The notes below the pieces were generated by a model. That model saw only the letters and a list, made by a program, of their open reading frames with translations, was not told where the DNA came from and searched no databases. A stretch of 64,000 bases of DNA from Roseiarcus sp963726105 (GTDB lineage Bacteria; Pseudomonadota; Alphaproteobacteria; Rhizobiales; Beijerinckiaceae), in assembly GCA_963726105.1 (NCBI GenBank), contig CAVSBJ010000004.1:434001-498000 (forward strand), written 5' to 3'. Positions within the stretch are counted from its first letter, which is position 1. Each line of letters starts with the position of its first letter. A program made the position numbers and the translations under genes. Of the stretch, positions 45,049 through 53,783 are shown one piece after another.

Positions 45049-46158
45049 CTAGGGACTGTCGGAGAGCGCGGCCTTGAGGCGCGGCTGGTTGACCTGCGCC
45101 TCGTTCGCCTTCGCCAACTCGATCAGGCCGCCGAAGCGGCGCAGCTTCTTCGCCTCGTGATTGGTGAAGATTTCGGAGAGACGGTGATCGAGAAAGGGAT
45201 TGGAGAATCGCTCGATCACGGTCTTGACATAAGCCTGCGCCGCGTCCCCCATGCCGATCGCCGCGAAGACCGGCAGCACTTCTTCCGCGTAGAGCGCATC
45301 AAGCTTCGCGCGCATCGTTGTGTCTGCAACCGCCTCGCGGACCGTCAGCCGTGGCGCGCCGCCTTCTTTGGCCCAGATCTCGGCGAGATAGGTGTGTCCA
45401 AGATTGAGGATGAACAGCTTCAGGCGCTCGTAGGGCTTGAGATCGGCAGCGACGACGATCGCGGGATGCCGGCAAGGCACTTGGAGGCCGGGTTGGTCTT
45501 CGATCGCCCATAGCGCATAGGGCTCGGCGACCGCGCCCAAGGGCTCGAGCGGCTCGGAAACGATCCGGTCGACGAGCGAATTGACCCAGACGCATTCCGC
45601 TCCGACCCAATGGCGCGCTTCCGCCGGCGCCTGCCAGCGGTCGAGCACCTCCAGCACCACGCCGCGCAGGACCTGGCCGTTGCCGGGCGTCAGTTCGCAC
45701 GGGAAAAACGTGATCGGCTTGGCGCCCGCCCGATGGCGCGCGAGCAGGAGCTTGGCGAGCTTGGCGGGAAACGACCGGGGCGGCCCGGCGTCAGGCCGGT
45801 CGTCGGGATCGGTCTCATAGCCGCGATCGGCGGTGTTCGACACGACGCAGCGCGCGGCGAGGAAAAGGGGCTCGAGTTCGTCCCATTGGGTCGCGGCGTC
45901 GACGCCGGCGCCGACGCTCGAAACCTCCACGATCTCGTCAACCACCGCCCCGTCGCTGAGGCCTTTGACGAGAACCGGATAAGGCTTGGCGGCAGCAAAG
46001 GCGTCGACCCGGCGCCGGCTTTCGGGGCTTCCCGTGGTCCCCGCCACGGCGATGCGGCCCATCGCTCCGCCGCGAGGCAGCGCCTCGCTGACGAACAGGT
46101 CGATATGGGCCTGCAGGAAGCGGCTCGCGCCGAACTGGAGGATCGGGAACTCGGTCAA
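45049..46158 (-). CDS. Mannitol dehydrogenase family protein (hexuronate reductase-like)
   Basis: 369 residues, shorter than the 480 usual for mannitol dehydrogenase. The N-terminal NAD site reads LQFGASRFLQAHIDLFV (the GxGxFHxAH-like segment), and the middle has KPITFFPCELTPGNG and ECVWVNSLVDRIV. The Lys/Asn/His set that follows (LFILNLGHTYLAEI) matches the catalytic helix. Substrate may be D-mannonate, tagaturonate or an alditol. The start is TTG at 46158 with GGAGAG six bases upstream. It is the first gene of a two-gene operon with the TPR methyltransferase gene. Confidence 0.82.
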   Translation of the reverse strand: MTEFPILQFGASRFLQAHIDLFVSEALPRGGAMGRIAVAGTTGSPESRRRVDAFAAAKPYPVLVKGLSDGAVVDEIVEVSSVGAGVDAATQWDELEPLFLAARCVVSNTADRGYETDPDDRPDAGPPRSFPAKLAKLLLARHRAGAKPITFFPCELTPGNGQVLRGVVLEVLDRWQAPAEARHWVGAECVWVNSLVDRIVSEPLEPLGAVAEPYALWAIEDQPGLQVPCRHPAIVVAADLKPYERLKLFILNLGHTYLAEIWAKEGGAPRLTVREAVADTTMRAKLDALYAEEVLPVFAAIGMGDAAQAYVKTVIERFSNPFLDHRLSEIFTNHEAKKLRRFGGLIELAKANEAQVNQPRLKAALSDSP

Positions 46159-46413
46159 ATTGCTCTCCGCGCGGCCCGCTTGTGGCCGGCGTGGCGGGGC
46201 TTGTCCATTCCGGCGAACGCCGCGGGTTGATTTTTTTGGCTATCTCTGATTGAAGGGCGCCCATGCGAACGTGGTCGACGACCCTGCACCTTAGACGCCC
46301 GGCGCGCTAGACGCGTCGGGACATCGTTTCGCATCCGCCTTTTCGTTTCGAAGAGGCAAGGTCGGCCAGCTGATTTCAGCTTAAGCGCCGCTACAAGTCT
46401 TCCAGGGTTCGTC

Positions 46414-48099
46414 ATGACACAGATGCCTGTTCAAAAGTACCGCGCCTACGCGCCCATCATCCTGCCTGACCGGCAATGGCCCTCCCGCATCATCGAGACA
46501 GCGCCGATCTGGTGCTCGGTCGACCTTCGCGACGGCAATCAGGCGCTGATCGAGCCGATGGGCGTCGAGCGCAAGAACCGCATGTTCAAGCTCCTGGTCG
46601 ACATGGGCTTCAAGGAAATCGAGGTCGCCTTTCCCTCAGCCTCCCAGACCGATTTCGACTTCGTGCGCTCGATTATCGAGTCGGGCGCGATTCCTGACGG
46701 CGTCGCCATCCAGGTTTTGACCCAGTGCCGACCGGAACTGATCGAGCGCACGTTCGAGGCCGTAAAAGGCGCGAAAAAGGTCATCGTCCACTTCTACAAT
46801 TCGACCTCGACCTTGCAGCGCGAGGTCGTGTTCAGGACCGATCGCAAGGGCGTGACCGAGATCGCGGTCAACGCCGCGAAGCAGGTCAAGGCGCTCGCAG
46901 CCGCCGTCACGGGCACGGATTTCCAGTTCGAATATTCGCCCGAGAGCTTTACTGGCACCGAGCTCGATTTCGCCCTCGAGATCTGCGAGGCGGTCAAGGA
47001 CGTCATCAAGCCAACGCCTGAGAAGCGGCTCATTCTCAACTTGCCGGCGACCGTCGAGATGGCGACGCCAAATACCTACGCGGATCAGTTCGAGTGGTTC
47101 GGGCGGCGCATCTCCGACCGCTCGAGCGTGATCCTGTCGGTGCACCCGCATAACGACCGCGGAACCGCGGTCGCGGCGGCGGAGCTCGCGCTGATGGCGG
47201 GCGCAGAGCGCGTCGAGGGCACTTTGTTCGGCAATGGCGAGCGCACCGGCAACGTCGACATTGTCACCATGGCCTTGAACCTGTTCACGCAGGGGGTCGA
47301 TCCGGACCTGGACATCAGCGACGTCAATGGCATCCGGGATGTCGCCGAGCATTGCACGCAGCTGCCGGTCCATCAGCGCCACCCTTATGCGGGCGAACTC
47401 GTTTACACGGCGTTCTCCGGCTCGCACCAGGACGCCATCAAGAAGGGGTTCGACGCGCAGGAGAAGCGCAACGATCCTGTCTTTCAGGTTCCTTATTTGC
47501 CCATCGATCCCAAGGACGTCGGTCGCGACTACGAGGCGGTCATCCGCATCAACAGCCAGTCGGGCAAGGGCGGCATGGCCTATATCCTGCGCGCCGACCA
47601 CGGCCTCGACCTGCCGCGTTCGCTGCAGGTCGAGTTCTCCAAGATCGCGCAAGAACGCATGGATGCGGAGGGCAAGGAGCTGACCTCGCCCGAGCTATGG
47701 GCGTTGTTCCGCCAGGCCTATCTTCTCGACGATCCGCCGATGACGCTGGTCAAGCAGCAGACGGTTCCGACGAGCCCCGACAATCGCGAGCTGGTGGCGA
47801 CGCTGCGCAAGGCGGACGGCTCGACCCTGACGATCGAAGGCGAGGGCAACGGGCCGATCGACGCCTTTGTCGACGCCCTGAAGACAGCGTTCAAGGTCGA
47901 GTTCTCGTTCATCGACTATCACGAGCACGCCGTCGGCCGCGGCGCCAATGCGACCGCGGCGAGCTATGTCGAGATCCAGGACACGGAAGGCCGGCCGGTG
48001 CATGGGGTGGGCATGGACCCGAACATCGTGATGGCCTCGCTCAAGGCCACGCTTGGCGCTGTGCTCAGGCTGATGCGGCGGGAGGGCAGGGCGCTTTAG
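46414..48099 (+). CDS. leuA: 2-Isopropylmalate synthase, type 2
   Basis: 561 residues. Condenses acetyl-CoA and 2-oxoisovalerate in leucine synthesis. RDGNQAL (39-45) is the DRE-TIM metallolyase signature, and HPHNDRGTAVAAAELA, RVEGTLFGNGERTGNVD and the C-terminal regulatory domain (GRGANATAASYVEIQD; GMDPNIVMASLKA) are complete. The layout fits the LeuA type 2 branch. The ATG at 46414 is the family start. A short upstream frame (46263-46310) has no Leu run, so no attenuator leader is evident. Convergent with the MFS gene 23 bases away. Confidence 0.95.
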   Translation: MTQMPVQKYRAYAPIILPDRQWPSRIIETAPIWCSVDLRDGNQALIEPMGVERKNRMFKLLVDMGFKEIEVAFPSASQTDFDFVRSIIESGAIPDGVAIQVLTQCRPELIERTFEAVKGAKKVIVHFYNSTSTLQREVVFRTDRKGVTEIAVNAAKQVKALAAAVTGTDFQFEYSPESFTGTELDFALEICEAVKDVIKPTPEKRLILNLPATVEMATPNTYADQFEWFGRRISDRSSVILSVHPHNDRGTAVAAAELALMAGAERVEGTLFGNGERTGNVDIVTMALNLFTQGVDPDLDISDVNGIRDVAEHCTQLPVHQRHPYAGELVYTAFSGSHQDAIKKGFDAQEKRNDPVFQVPYLPIDPKDVGRDYEAVIRINSQSGKGGMAYILRADHGLDLPRSLQVEFSKIAQERMDAEGKELTSPELWALFRQAYLLDDPPMTLVKQQTVPTSPDNRELVATLRKADGSTLTIEGEGNGPIDAFVDALKTAFKVEFSFIDYHEHAVGRGANATAASYVEIQDTEGRPVHGVGMDPNIVMASLKATLGAVLRLMRREGRAL

Positions 48100-48108
48100 G
48101 CGCGCGCC

Positions 48109-48122
48109 CGCCCTGCGGGGCG
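48109..48122. terminator. Short GC hairpin between leuA and the MFS gene
   Basis: CGCCC-TGCG-GGGCG forms a five-base-pair stem in the 23-base space between the convergent stop codons. No T run follows, so it is only a possible bidirectional terminator. Confidence 0.3.
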
Positions 48123-49385
48123 TCACGCCGGCGCGAGCACTTCCTTGGGACGCCGGCCGATCGTCAGCACGAGTCCGGCCGCGAGCACGCAGGCGACGCC
48201 GGCGACGTAGAGCGCCGGCAGGTAGGTGGCGAAATCGCTGCGCGAGAAGCCGGCGCCGAAGGCCGCTGTCGCCGCGCCGAGCTGGTGGGCGGTGAAAATC
48301 CAGCCGAAGGTGAGGTTGGCCCTTTCCGCGCCGAACCGCTCGGCGGTCAGCCGCACGGTCGGCGGGACGGTCGCGACCCAGTCGAGACCATAGAAGACCG
48401 CGAAGGCCGACAGTCCGACGACGGTGAAATTGGTGAAGGGCAGCGCGATCAGCGAGAGGCCGCGCAGGCCGTAGTACATGAACAGGAGCCAGCGGTTGTC
48501 GTAACGGTCCGACAGCCAGCCTGACAGGATCGTGCCGACAAAGTCGAAGGCGCCGATCACCGCGAGCGCGCCAGCCGCGGCGACGGGCTGAATCCCATAG
48601 TCGCCGCAAAGCGAGACCCAGTGGGTCTGGATGAGGCCGTTGGTCGAGAGGCCGCAGACGAAGAAGGTCGCAAACAGCACCCAGAACGTGCGGCTCGCGC
48701 GGACCGCGTAGAGCGCGCGCAAGGGCGACGCCATCATCGCGAGGAGCCGCAGATCCTGCTTCGGCGCCGGCTGGAGGACGCGCTCGCCGAACGGCGCAAG
48801 CCCAACGTCGGCCGGGCGGTCGCGCAGCACCATGAGCGCGACGAATAAAGCGACGAGCAGCATGGCGACGACGAAGGCGAGCGCGCTGCGCCAGCCGTGG
48901 TCCTGGGTCAGCTTGGCGATGAGCGGCAGAAAGATCAGCTGCCCGGTGGCGCTGCTCGCCGTCAGCATGCCCACGACCAAGCCGCGCCGCTGAACGAACC
49001 AGCGCGTGGCGATGGTTGCGCCAAGCACCAGCGCGACCATGCCGGTGCCGAAGCCGACGACGACGCCCCAGAGCGCGACAAGCTCCCACACCTCAGTCAT
49101 CGCCATCGAGGCGAGGATGCCGGCGACGATCATGCCGACGGCCGAGACGACGACCGGCCGCACGCCGAAACGGTTGATGAAGGCGGCGGCGAAGGGCGCG
49201 ATTAGCCCGAACAGGGCGAGCCGCACCGCAAGGGCGACCGAGATCTGGGCCGTGCTCCAGCCGAACTCCTTCTCGAGCGGTTGGATGATGACGCCCGGCG
49301 CGCCCATCGCTCCCGCCGTCGCGAGCATGACGAGGAAGGTCGCTCCCGCGACCACCCAGCCGTAATAAAGGTTGCGTTCGGCCAT
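48123..49385 (-). CDS. MFS transporter
   Basis: 420 residues, twelve predicted membrane helices. Helices 2-3 carry the loop NRFGVRPVVV, and the opposite half has LSGWLSDRYDNRWLLFM (the second motif A). The family exchanges small solutes; the closest look is to oxalate/formate-type MFS or efflux pumps, but the substrate cannot be fixed. A GGGTAN2TACCC element lies 107 bases upstream, identical in form to one before the MarR gene that lies just upstream on the same strand. The likely control is by that repressor. Confidence 0.9.
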   Translation of the reverse strand: MAERNLYYGWVVAGATFLVMLATAGAMGAPGVIIQPLEKEFGWSTAQISVALAVRLALFGLIAPFAAAFINRFGVRPVVVSAVGMIVAGILASMAMTEVWELVALWGVVVGFGTGMVALVLGATIATRWFVQRRGLVVGMLTASSATGQLIFLPLIAKLTQDHGWRSALAFVVAMLLVALFVALMVLRDRPADVGLAPFGERVLQPAPKQDLRLLAMMASPLRALYAVRASRTFWVLFATFFVCGLSTNGLIQTHWVSLCGDYGIQPVAAAGALAVIGAFDFVGTILSGWLSDRYDNRWLLFMYYGLRGLSLIALPFTNFTVVGLSAFAVFYGLDWVATVPPTVRLTAERFGAERANLTFGWIFTAHQLGAATAAFGAGFSRSDFATYLPALYVAGVACVLAAGLVLTIGRRPKEVLAPA

Positions 49386-49491
49386 CGCCGCGGCGAGCCG
49401 GATTGGAAAGCGAGAACGCCGCGAACTGCCTGTGCGGCTGGGCAGGATCCTGCACAGCCGGCGCCGATATCGTCATCTTGAACTCCCGTAA

Positions 49492-49505
49492 CGGGTATCT
49501 ACCCG
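49492..49505. promoter_or_regulatory. Operator-like palindrome before the MFS gene
   Basis: CGGGTA-TC-TACCCG is an inverted repeat with six-base arms. Its core GGGTATCTACCC differs only at the two central bases from the palindrome before the marR gene (49927-49938). It lies between the marR stop and the MFS start. Confidence 0.75.
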
Positions 49506-49523
49506 CAAACTTGCCAAAAAAAA

Positions 49524-49922
49524 TCAAAGATTATGCGCGAGCGCTTGCAACTGCGCCGCTCCGGTCGCGCCGAGCGCCGCCTCGACCCGCCGCTGGGCTT
49601 CGTCCCATAAGGGCGCCCCGACTCGCAACGCGCGCTCGCCTTCAGGTGTGAGCCGTACCGCGGCTTCGCGGTGGTCCTCCGCCGCGGCATGGGACACGAG
49701 CGCAAGTTTTTCCAGCGCCTTCACGTTTCGTCCGATCGTCGATCGGTCCAAGTCGGCGAGCCGCCCAAGCCCGGTCAGGGAAACCGTTCCGGCGCGCTTG
49801 ATTTTTCGCAAGAGACTGAATTGCGCGAGTGTGACCCCCGCCGGTTCGAGGATCGAGTCATAAAGCGCGGTTGTTTTTCGCGCGGCGGTCCGAACCGCGG
49901 CGCAGTAGCAGATGGCGTCCAT
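49524..49922 (-). CDS. MarR family transcriptional regulator
   Basis: 132 residues from ATG 49922; a longer frame upstream (to 50069) has non-coding character and covers the operator. The winged helix reads VSLTGLGRLADLDRSTIGRNVKALEKLALV and the wing HAAAEDHREAAVRLTPEGE. A CYCAA segment near the N-terminus has two Cys residues (positions 5 and 7) that could sense oxidants or electrophiles; this is inference. The gene precedes the MFS gene by 138 bases. Both have the same palindrome, so it likely represses both. Confidence 0.88.
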   Translation of the reverse strand: MDAICYCAAVRTAARKTTALYDSILEPAGVTLAQFSLLRKIKRAGTVSLTGLGRLADLDRSTIGRNVKALEKLALVSHAAAEDHREAAVRLTPEGERALRVGAPLWDEAQRRVEAALGATGAAQLQALAHNL

Positions 49923-49926
49923 TCGC

Positions 49927-49938
49927 GGGTATATACCC
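49927..49938. promoter_or_regulatory. Operator-like palindrome before the marR gene
   Basis: GGGTATATACCC is a perfect twelve-base palindrome that lies five bases upstream of the MarR start codon. This fits self-repression. The same GGGTA-N2-TACCC form occurs before the MFS gene. Confidence 0.75.
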
Positions 49939-50146
49939 ACGTTGTGGCCTGGACGCAAGCGGCCGGGGGCGACGCGTTTGAGCTGCCGCGCGGCGGTCAA
50001 ATTTTGTCCTGCAAACTCGCGCCCCTTTGGTGCACTGGCGCTGCCAGGCAAGATTCCAAGTGGGGACAAGTGTCATCGGTGTGAAGTATCCGCCGCGAGA
50101 TAGCATCCGCGGCCTGCGTTTGAGCCTGCGGAAGGAGTGTTGTTCA

Positions 50147-50710
50147 ATGGACAAACTGCAGCCCAAGGATTTCGGCTCGCCCGCCATTCTATTGGGCGGC
50201 CCGGTCGACTACGACATGTACAAGAATTTTCGCTCGCAGTTGGACGCTTCAAAAAGGGAGGGCCTGGTCGTCACGGAATTGTCGACGCTCGGCGGCGATC
50301 CGGAGGTGGCCCGCATGATGGGCGAGGACATCCGATTTCACAGCGAAAATTCTCGCAACTGTCGGTTCGTCTTTCTGGGAAAGGCCGCGATCTATTCCGC
50401 TGGAACGACGTTCATGAGTTTCTTTTCGATTGAAAATCGATATCTGACACGCGGAACGCGTTTGATGGTGCATGAGCGAAAGCTCGACAAGCAATTGCAC
50501 ATCAATGGCCCGCTGACGACGTGTGTGGCCACGGTCACCGCGGCTCTGCACGAGATCGAAGCCTCGATCGCAATCCAGAACGAAGGTTTCGAAAACCTCA
50601 TTCGCGGGACAAAAGTGACGATGAACGAGGTTCTGAGCCGCGCTCCTGGCAACTGGTATATCGAAGCCAACGAGGCGAAATCCCTCGGGCTGGTTGCGGA
50701 CGTTGTCTAG
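50147..50710 (+). CDS. Orphan ClpP-like (peptidase S14) protein with Asn in place of the catalytic Asp
   Basis: 187 residues. The fold matches ClpP-class serine proteases: nucleophile Ser84 in AIYSAGTTFM, His109 in RLMVHERKL, and the C-terminal NEAKSLGLVADVV (ClpP: PEAVEYGLVD). The Asp of the ClpP triad lines up with Asn169 (PGNWYIEA). Some ClpP homologues, such as a Listeria paralogue, also carry Asn there and still work in mixed rings. It is not beside clpX or clpA. GGAAGGAG lies ten bases before the ATG; the frame extends upstream but has no family match. A hairpin follows the stop. Confidence 0.8.
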   Translation: MDKLQPKDFGSPAILLGGPVDYDMYKNFRSQLDASKREGLVVTELSTLGGDPEVARMMGEDIRFHSENSRNCRFVFLGKAAIYSAGTTFMSFFSIENRYLTRGTRLMVHERKLDKQLHINGPLTTCVATVTAALHEIEASIAIQNEGFENLIRGTKVTMNEVLSRAPGNWYIEANEAKSLGLVADVV

Positions 50711-50712
50711 TC

Positions 50713-50730
50713 CCGAAGCGATAGCTTCGG
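50713..50730 (+). terminator. Hairpin after the ClpP-like gene
   Basis: CCGAAGC-GATA-GCTTCGG is a perfect seven-base-pair stem with a tetraloop, starting three bases after the stop codon. The following bases (TCGTTGCC) are not a T run, so its strength as a terminator is doubtful. Confidence 0.5.
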
Positions 50731-50885
50731 TCGTTGCCGCAACCGCCGCGGCCGGCCACGACGGCTGAGCGCCAATTTCTGCCGTCCGATCAGCCGAAAT
50801 TGCGATCGCCCGAGACGCTGACGCCCAATACGGACGGGCTTGGGGCCCCTTGGGCTTCAGGCGCCCTCTGGAGCGAGGCGCGCGA

Positions 50886-51218
50886 TCAGGCTTCCGCGCC
50901 CGCCAGGCGCGCGGCCAGGGACTCGAGCCTCGAACCGAGGTCGTCGAGTTTCGAGGCGAGAGCATTGACGCGCTGCTCGGCCTCTGTCGAGCGCTTGCGC
51001 TCGGCCGCCGCCTCGTCCTTTGCTTCGGTCAGGCTGTCGGCGAGTGTCAAGGCGGCCATGATGACCAGACGCTGGTCGCCGATCTCGCCGAACGTCTTGC
51101 GCATTTCGCCGATCTTCTCGTCGATCGTGCCGGCCAGCGATTCGAGCCGCGCCTCTTCGCCCTCGTTGCAGGCGAGGCGATACTTGCGCCCGTCGATGGT
51201 GACTGAAACCTGCGACAT
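50886..51218 (-). CDS. zapA: Cell division protein ZapA
   Basis: 110 residues. MSQVSVTIDGRKYRLACNEGEEARLESLA is the conserved N-terminal domain, and MAALTLADSLTEAKDEAAAERKRSTEAEQRVNALASKL the coiled coil. ZapA stabilises the FtsZ ring. The start at 51218 is the family start; an in-frame ATG six codons upstream lacks support. The DUF4164 gene lies 32 bases upstream, the usual pairing in Hyphomicrobiales. A 6S RNA often follows zapA in many bacteria; the 175 bases to the ClpP-like gene show no clear match. Confidence 0.92.
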   Translation of the reverse strand: MSQVSVTIDGRKYRLACNEGEEARLESLAGTIDEKIGEMRKTFGEIGDQRLVIMAALTLADSLTEAKDEAAAERKRSTEAEQRVNALASKLDDLGSRLESLAARLAGAEA

Positions 51219-51250
51219 CGCGAGCGCCTTCTCCAAGAGGCGGACCGGCC

Positions 51251-51556
51251 TTAATCGTCCGCGCCCGGCGCCGACCGGCCGAGAACACGCTCGACGGCCT
51301 GAGCGGCGCGGGCGAGCCGCTTGGCGGCTTCGGCGTTGGCGGATTCAAGCGCGCGCGACCGGTCAACGGCGGCGTCGAGTTCGACCGCAAGCCGTGAGCG
51401 ATCGTCTTGCATCAGCGCGAATTCCTCTTGCGTGCTTGCGCGCGCTTCGTCGTGGCGCATGCGCAGGTCCGTCGCCCATTCGAGCGCTTCGACCGCGGAT
51501 GTGAGACGTTTGAGCGAGGTCTCAAGCGAATCCATGGAGGTGTTGATTCCATCCAT
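51251..51556 (-). CDS. DUF4164 coiled-coil protein
   Basis: 101 residues, almost wholly coiled coil (SLETSLKRLTSAVEALEWATD; RSRLAVELDAAVDRSRALESANAEAAKRL). It matches DUF4164, found next to zapA in Hyphomicrobiales. It may help cell division, by context only. The start is ATG 51556; an ATG 21 bases downstream is possible. The gene diverges from tkt with 171 bases between. Confidence 0.85.
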   Translation of the reverse strand: MDGINTSMDSLETSLKRLTSAVEALEWATDLRMRHDEARASTQEEFALMQDDRSRLAVELDAAVDRSRALESANAEAAKRLARAAQAVERVLGRSAPGADD

Positions 51557-51727
51557 TGCAGGGTTTTGTTTACGCGATGCTTGAACGGGACGTCAACGCG
51601 GCCTCGGCCGCAATTGACAGGTTCCTGCGAGCGCCCCTAATTGACGCGCCCGTTCCGCTTGGGGTCAACTCACCGCCCAAGACCGGAACTCCGAAATTGC
51701 CGGCACCCAATTCTTGAGGAGACCCCA

Positions 51728-53719
51728 ATGACGACGAGCGTGTCTCATGACGCGATGGCCAACGCGATCCGCTTTCTCGCCCTCGATGCGGTTGAGAAGG
51801 CGAAGAGCGGCCATGCCGGCCTGCCGATGGGCGCGGCCGACGTCGCCACGGTTCTGTGGCGCGATGTGCTGAAATTCGACGCGTCCGATCCCCACTGGCC
51901 CGATCGCGACAGGTTCGTCCTGTCGGCCGGCCATGGCTGCATGCTGTTGTACAGCTTGCTCTATCTGACGGGCGTCGGCGGCGCCAAGGGACTGGGCGTC
52001 GAAGACATCAAACAGTTCCGCCAGGTCGGCTCGAGGACGCCCGGGCATCCAGAATATTGGTGCGCGCCGGGCGTGGAGACGACGACTGGCCCGCTCGGCC
52101 AGGGGATTTCGACGGCGGTCGGCATGGCGATCGCAGAGCGCATGCTGGCGGCGCGCTTTCCTGGAATCGTCGACCACCACACTTACGTCCTCGCCTCCGA
52201 CGGCGACCTGATGGAAGGCGTGAGCCAGGAGGCGATCGGCATCGCCGGCCATCTCCAGCTGTCGAAGCTCATCGTCTTCTGGGACGACAACGGGATCACG
52301 ATCGACGGGAAGCGCACGCTGGCCGACAATGTTGATCAGGTCGCCCGCTTCCAGTCGGCGGGCTGGAATTCGACCCACATCGACGGGCACGACCCCAAGG
52401 CGATCCTCGACGCCATTCACGCCGCGCAGAATTCCGACAAGCCGACGATGATCGCCTGCAAGACGACGATCGGCTTCGGCCTGCCCACTCATGCGGGAAC
52501 CCAGAAGGCGCACAGCGACGCGCAGGGGCCGAGCGAGATCGCGGGCGCGCGCAAGACCCTGAACTGGCCCTATGAGCCGTTCGTAATCCCTGACGACATC
52601 CTAGCCAGTTGGCGAAAGGCAGGGTCTCGCGCCTCAACACAGCGCGAAGCATGGAACCACGCAGTCGAGGCGCTTGACCCGAAAGAGCGCGCCGAATTCG
52701 AGCGCCGGCTGCGCGGCGATCTGCCGCAAGACCTTGATAAGGTCATCGACGCCTATAAGCAGAAGCTCGCGAACGAAAAGCCGGAGCTCGCGACCCGCAA
52801 GGCGGGGCAGGCGGCGCTCGACGTCATCGGAGCCGCCGTGCCCGAGCTCATCACCAGCTCCGCCGACTTGACCCCGTCCAACAACACCAAGTTCTCGGAC
52901 GAGAAGGAAATCCAGGCCGACAACTTCTCGGGACGCTACATCCACTGGGGCATCCGAGAACATGGAATGATCGCGGCGTGCAACGGCATCGCCATTCATG
53001 GCGGCTTTATCCCCTCCGGCGCCTCGTTCTTCTGCTTCACCGACTATTGCCGTCCTTCGCTGAGGCTTTCGGCGCTGATGGGGATCAGGGTCGTGAACGT
53101 GTTCACCCACAATTCGATCGGCCTTGGCGAGGATGGCCCAACTCATCAACCGGTCGAGCACCTGGCGGCCATGCGGGCGATGCCGAACTTCTATATGTGG
53201 CGCCCCGCCGACAGCATCGAGACGGTCGAGTGCTGGCAGGCCGCGCTTGAGCGTGAGCATTCGCCCTCGATCCTGGCGCTAACGCGGCAGTCCATCCCGG
53301 CGGTGCGGCTTATGCATGTGTCAGAGAACTTGTGCGCGCGCGGCGGCTACGAAATTTCTCCCGCTTCAGGCGAGGCCCAGGTGTCGATCTTCGCCTCCGG
53401 CTCGGAAGTGTCGATGGCCGTCGCCGCGCAGGCGCAACTGAAGGAGAAAGGGGTCGCGGCCCGGGTCGTGTCGATGCCGTGCTTCCCGGCCTTCTTCGAG
53501 CAGCCGGAAGACTATCGCCGCTCGGTCATCGGCAATGCGAAGGTGAAGGTCGGCGTCGAGGCGGCGGTGCGGTTCGGGTGGGACGCGATCATTGGCGACG
53601 GCCCCTTCATCGGTATGAAGAGCTTTGGCGAAAGCGGACCCTACAAGGCCGTCTACCAGCATTTCGGCATCACGGTCGAAGCGGTGGTCGAGGCGGCGCT
53701 CAAGAGGCTCCGCGCCTGA
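51728..53719 (+). CDS. tkt: Transketolase
   Basis: 663 residues. Moves two-carbon units between sugar phosphates in the pentose phosphate and Calvin-type pathways. The TDP-binding GDGDLMEGVSQEA-like segment (DGDLMEGVSQEAIGIAGHL) and downstream DDNGITIDG, the SGHAGLPMGAAD N-terminus and NTHQPVEHLAAMRAMPN-like GPTHQPVEHLAAM are seen. The start ATG 51728 follows GAGGAG by seven bases. In this window tkt, gap and pgk lie in the same direction with a methyltransferase gene between tkt and gap. This fits a pentose-phosphate/C1 carbon cluster. Confidence 0.96.
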   Translation: MTTSVSHDAMANAIRFLALDAVEKAKSGHAGLPMGAADVATVLWRDVLKFDASDPHWPDRDRFVLSAGHGCMLLYSLLYLTGVGGAKGLGVEDIKQFRQVGSRTPGHPEYWCAPGVETTTGPLGQGISTAVGMAIAERMLAARFPGIVDHHTYVLASDGDLMEGVSQEAIGIAGHLQLSKLIVFWDDNGITIDGKRTLADNVDQVARFQSAGWNSTHIDGHDPKAILDAIHAAQNSDKPTMIACKTTIGFGLPTHAGTQKAHSDAQGPSEIAGARKTLNWPYEPFVIPDDILASWRKAGSRASTQREAWNHAVEALDPKERAEFERRLRGDLPQDLDKVIDAYKQKLANEKPELATRKAGQAALDVIGAAVPELITSSADLTPSNNTKFSDEKEIQADNFSGRYIHWGIREHGMIAACNGIAIHGGFIPSGASFFCFTDYCRPSLRLSALMGIRVVNVFTHNSIGLGEDGPTHQPVEHLAAMRAMPNFYMWRPADSIETVECWQAALEREHSPSILALTRQSIPAVRLMHVSENLCARGGYEISPASGEAQVSIFASGSEVSMAVAAQAQLKEKGVAARVVSMPCFPAFFEQPEDYRRSVIGNAKVKVGVEAAVRFGWDAIIGDGPFIGMKSFGESGPYKAVYQHFGITVEAVVEAALKRLRA

Positions 53720-53783
53720 CGGTCCAAGGCGCTTTTTCGATCGAACCGGAGGCGCTTTCGCGCCTTCCTTTGGGGTTGCAGCG

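Noticed and set aside
46263..46310. A leader peptide for leuA attenuation
   Set aside because: The 15-residue frame has only two Leu and no run of Leu codons, and no clear terminator/antiterminator pair follows.
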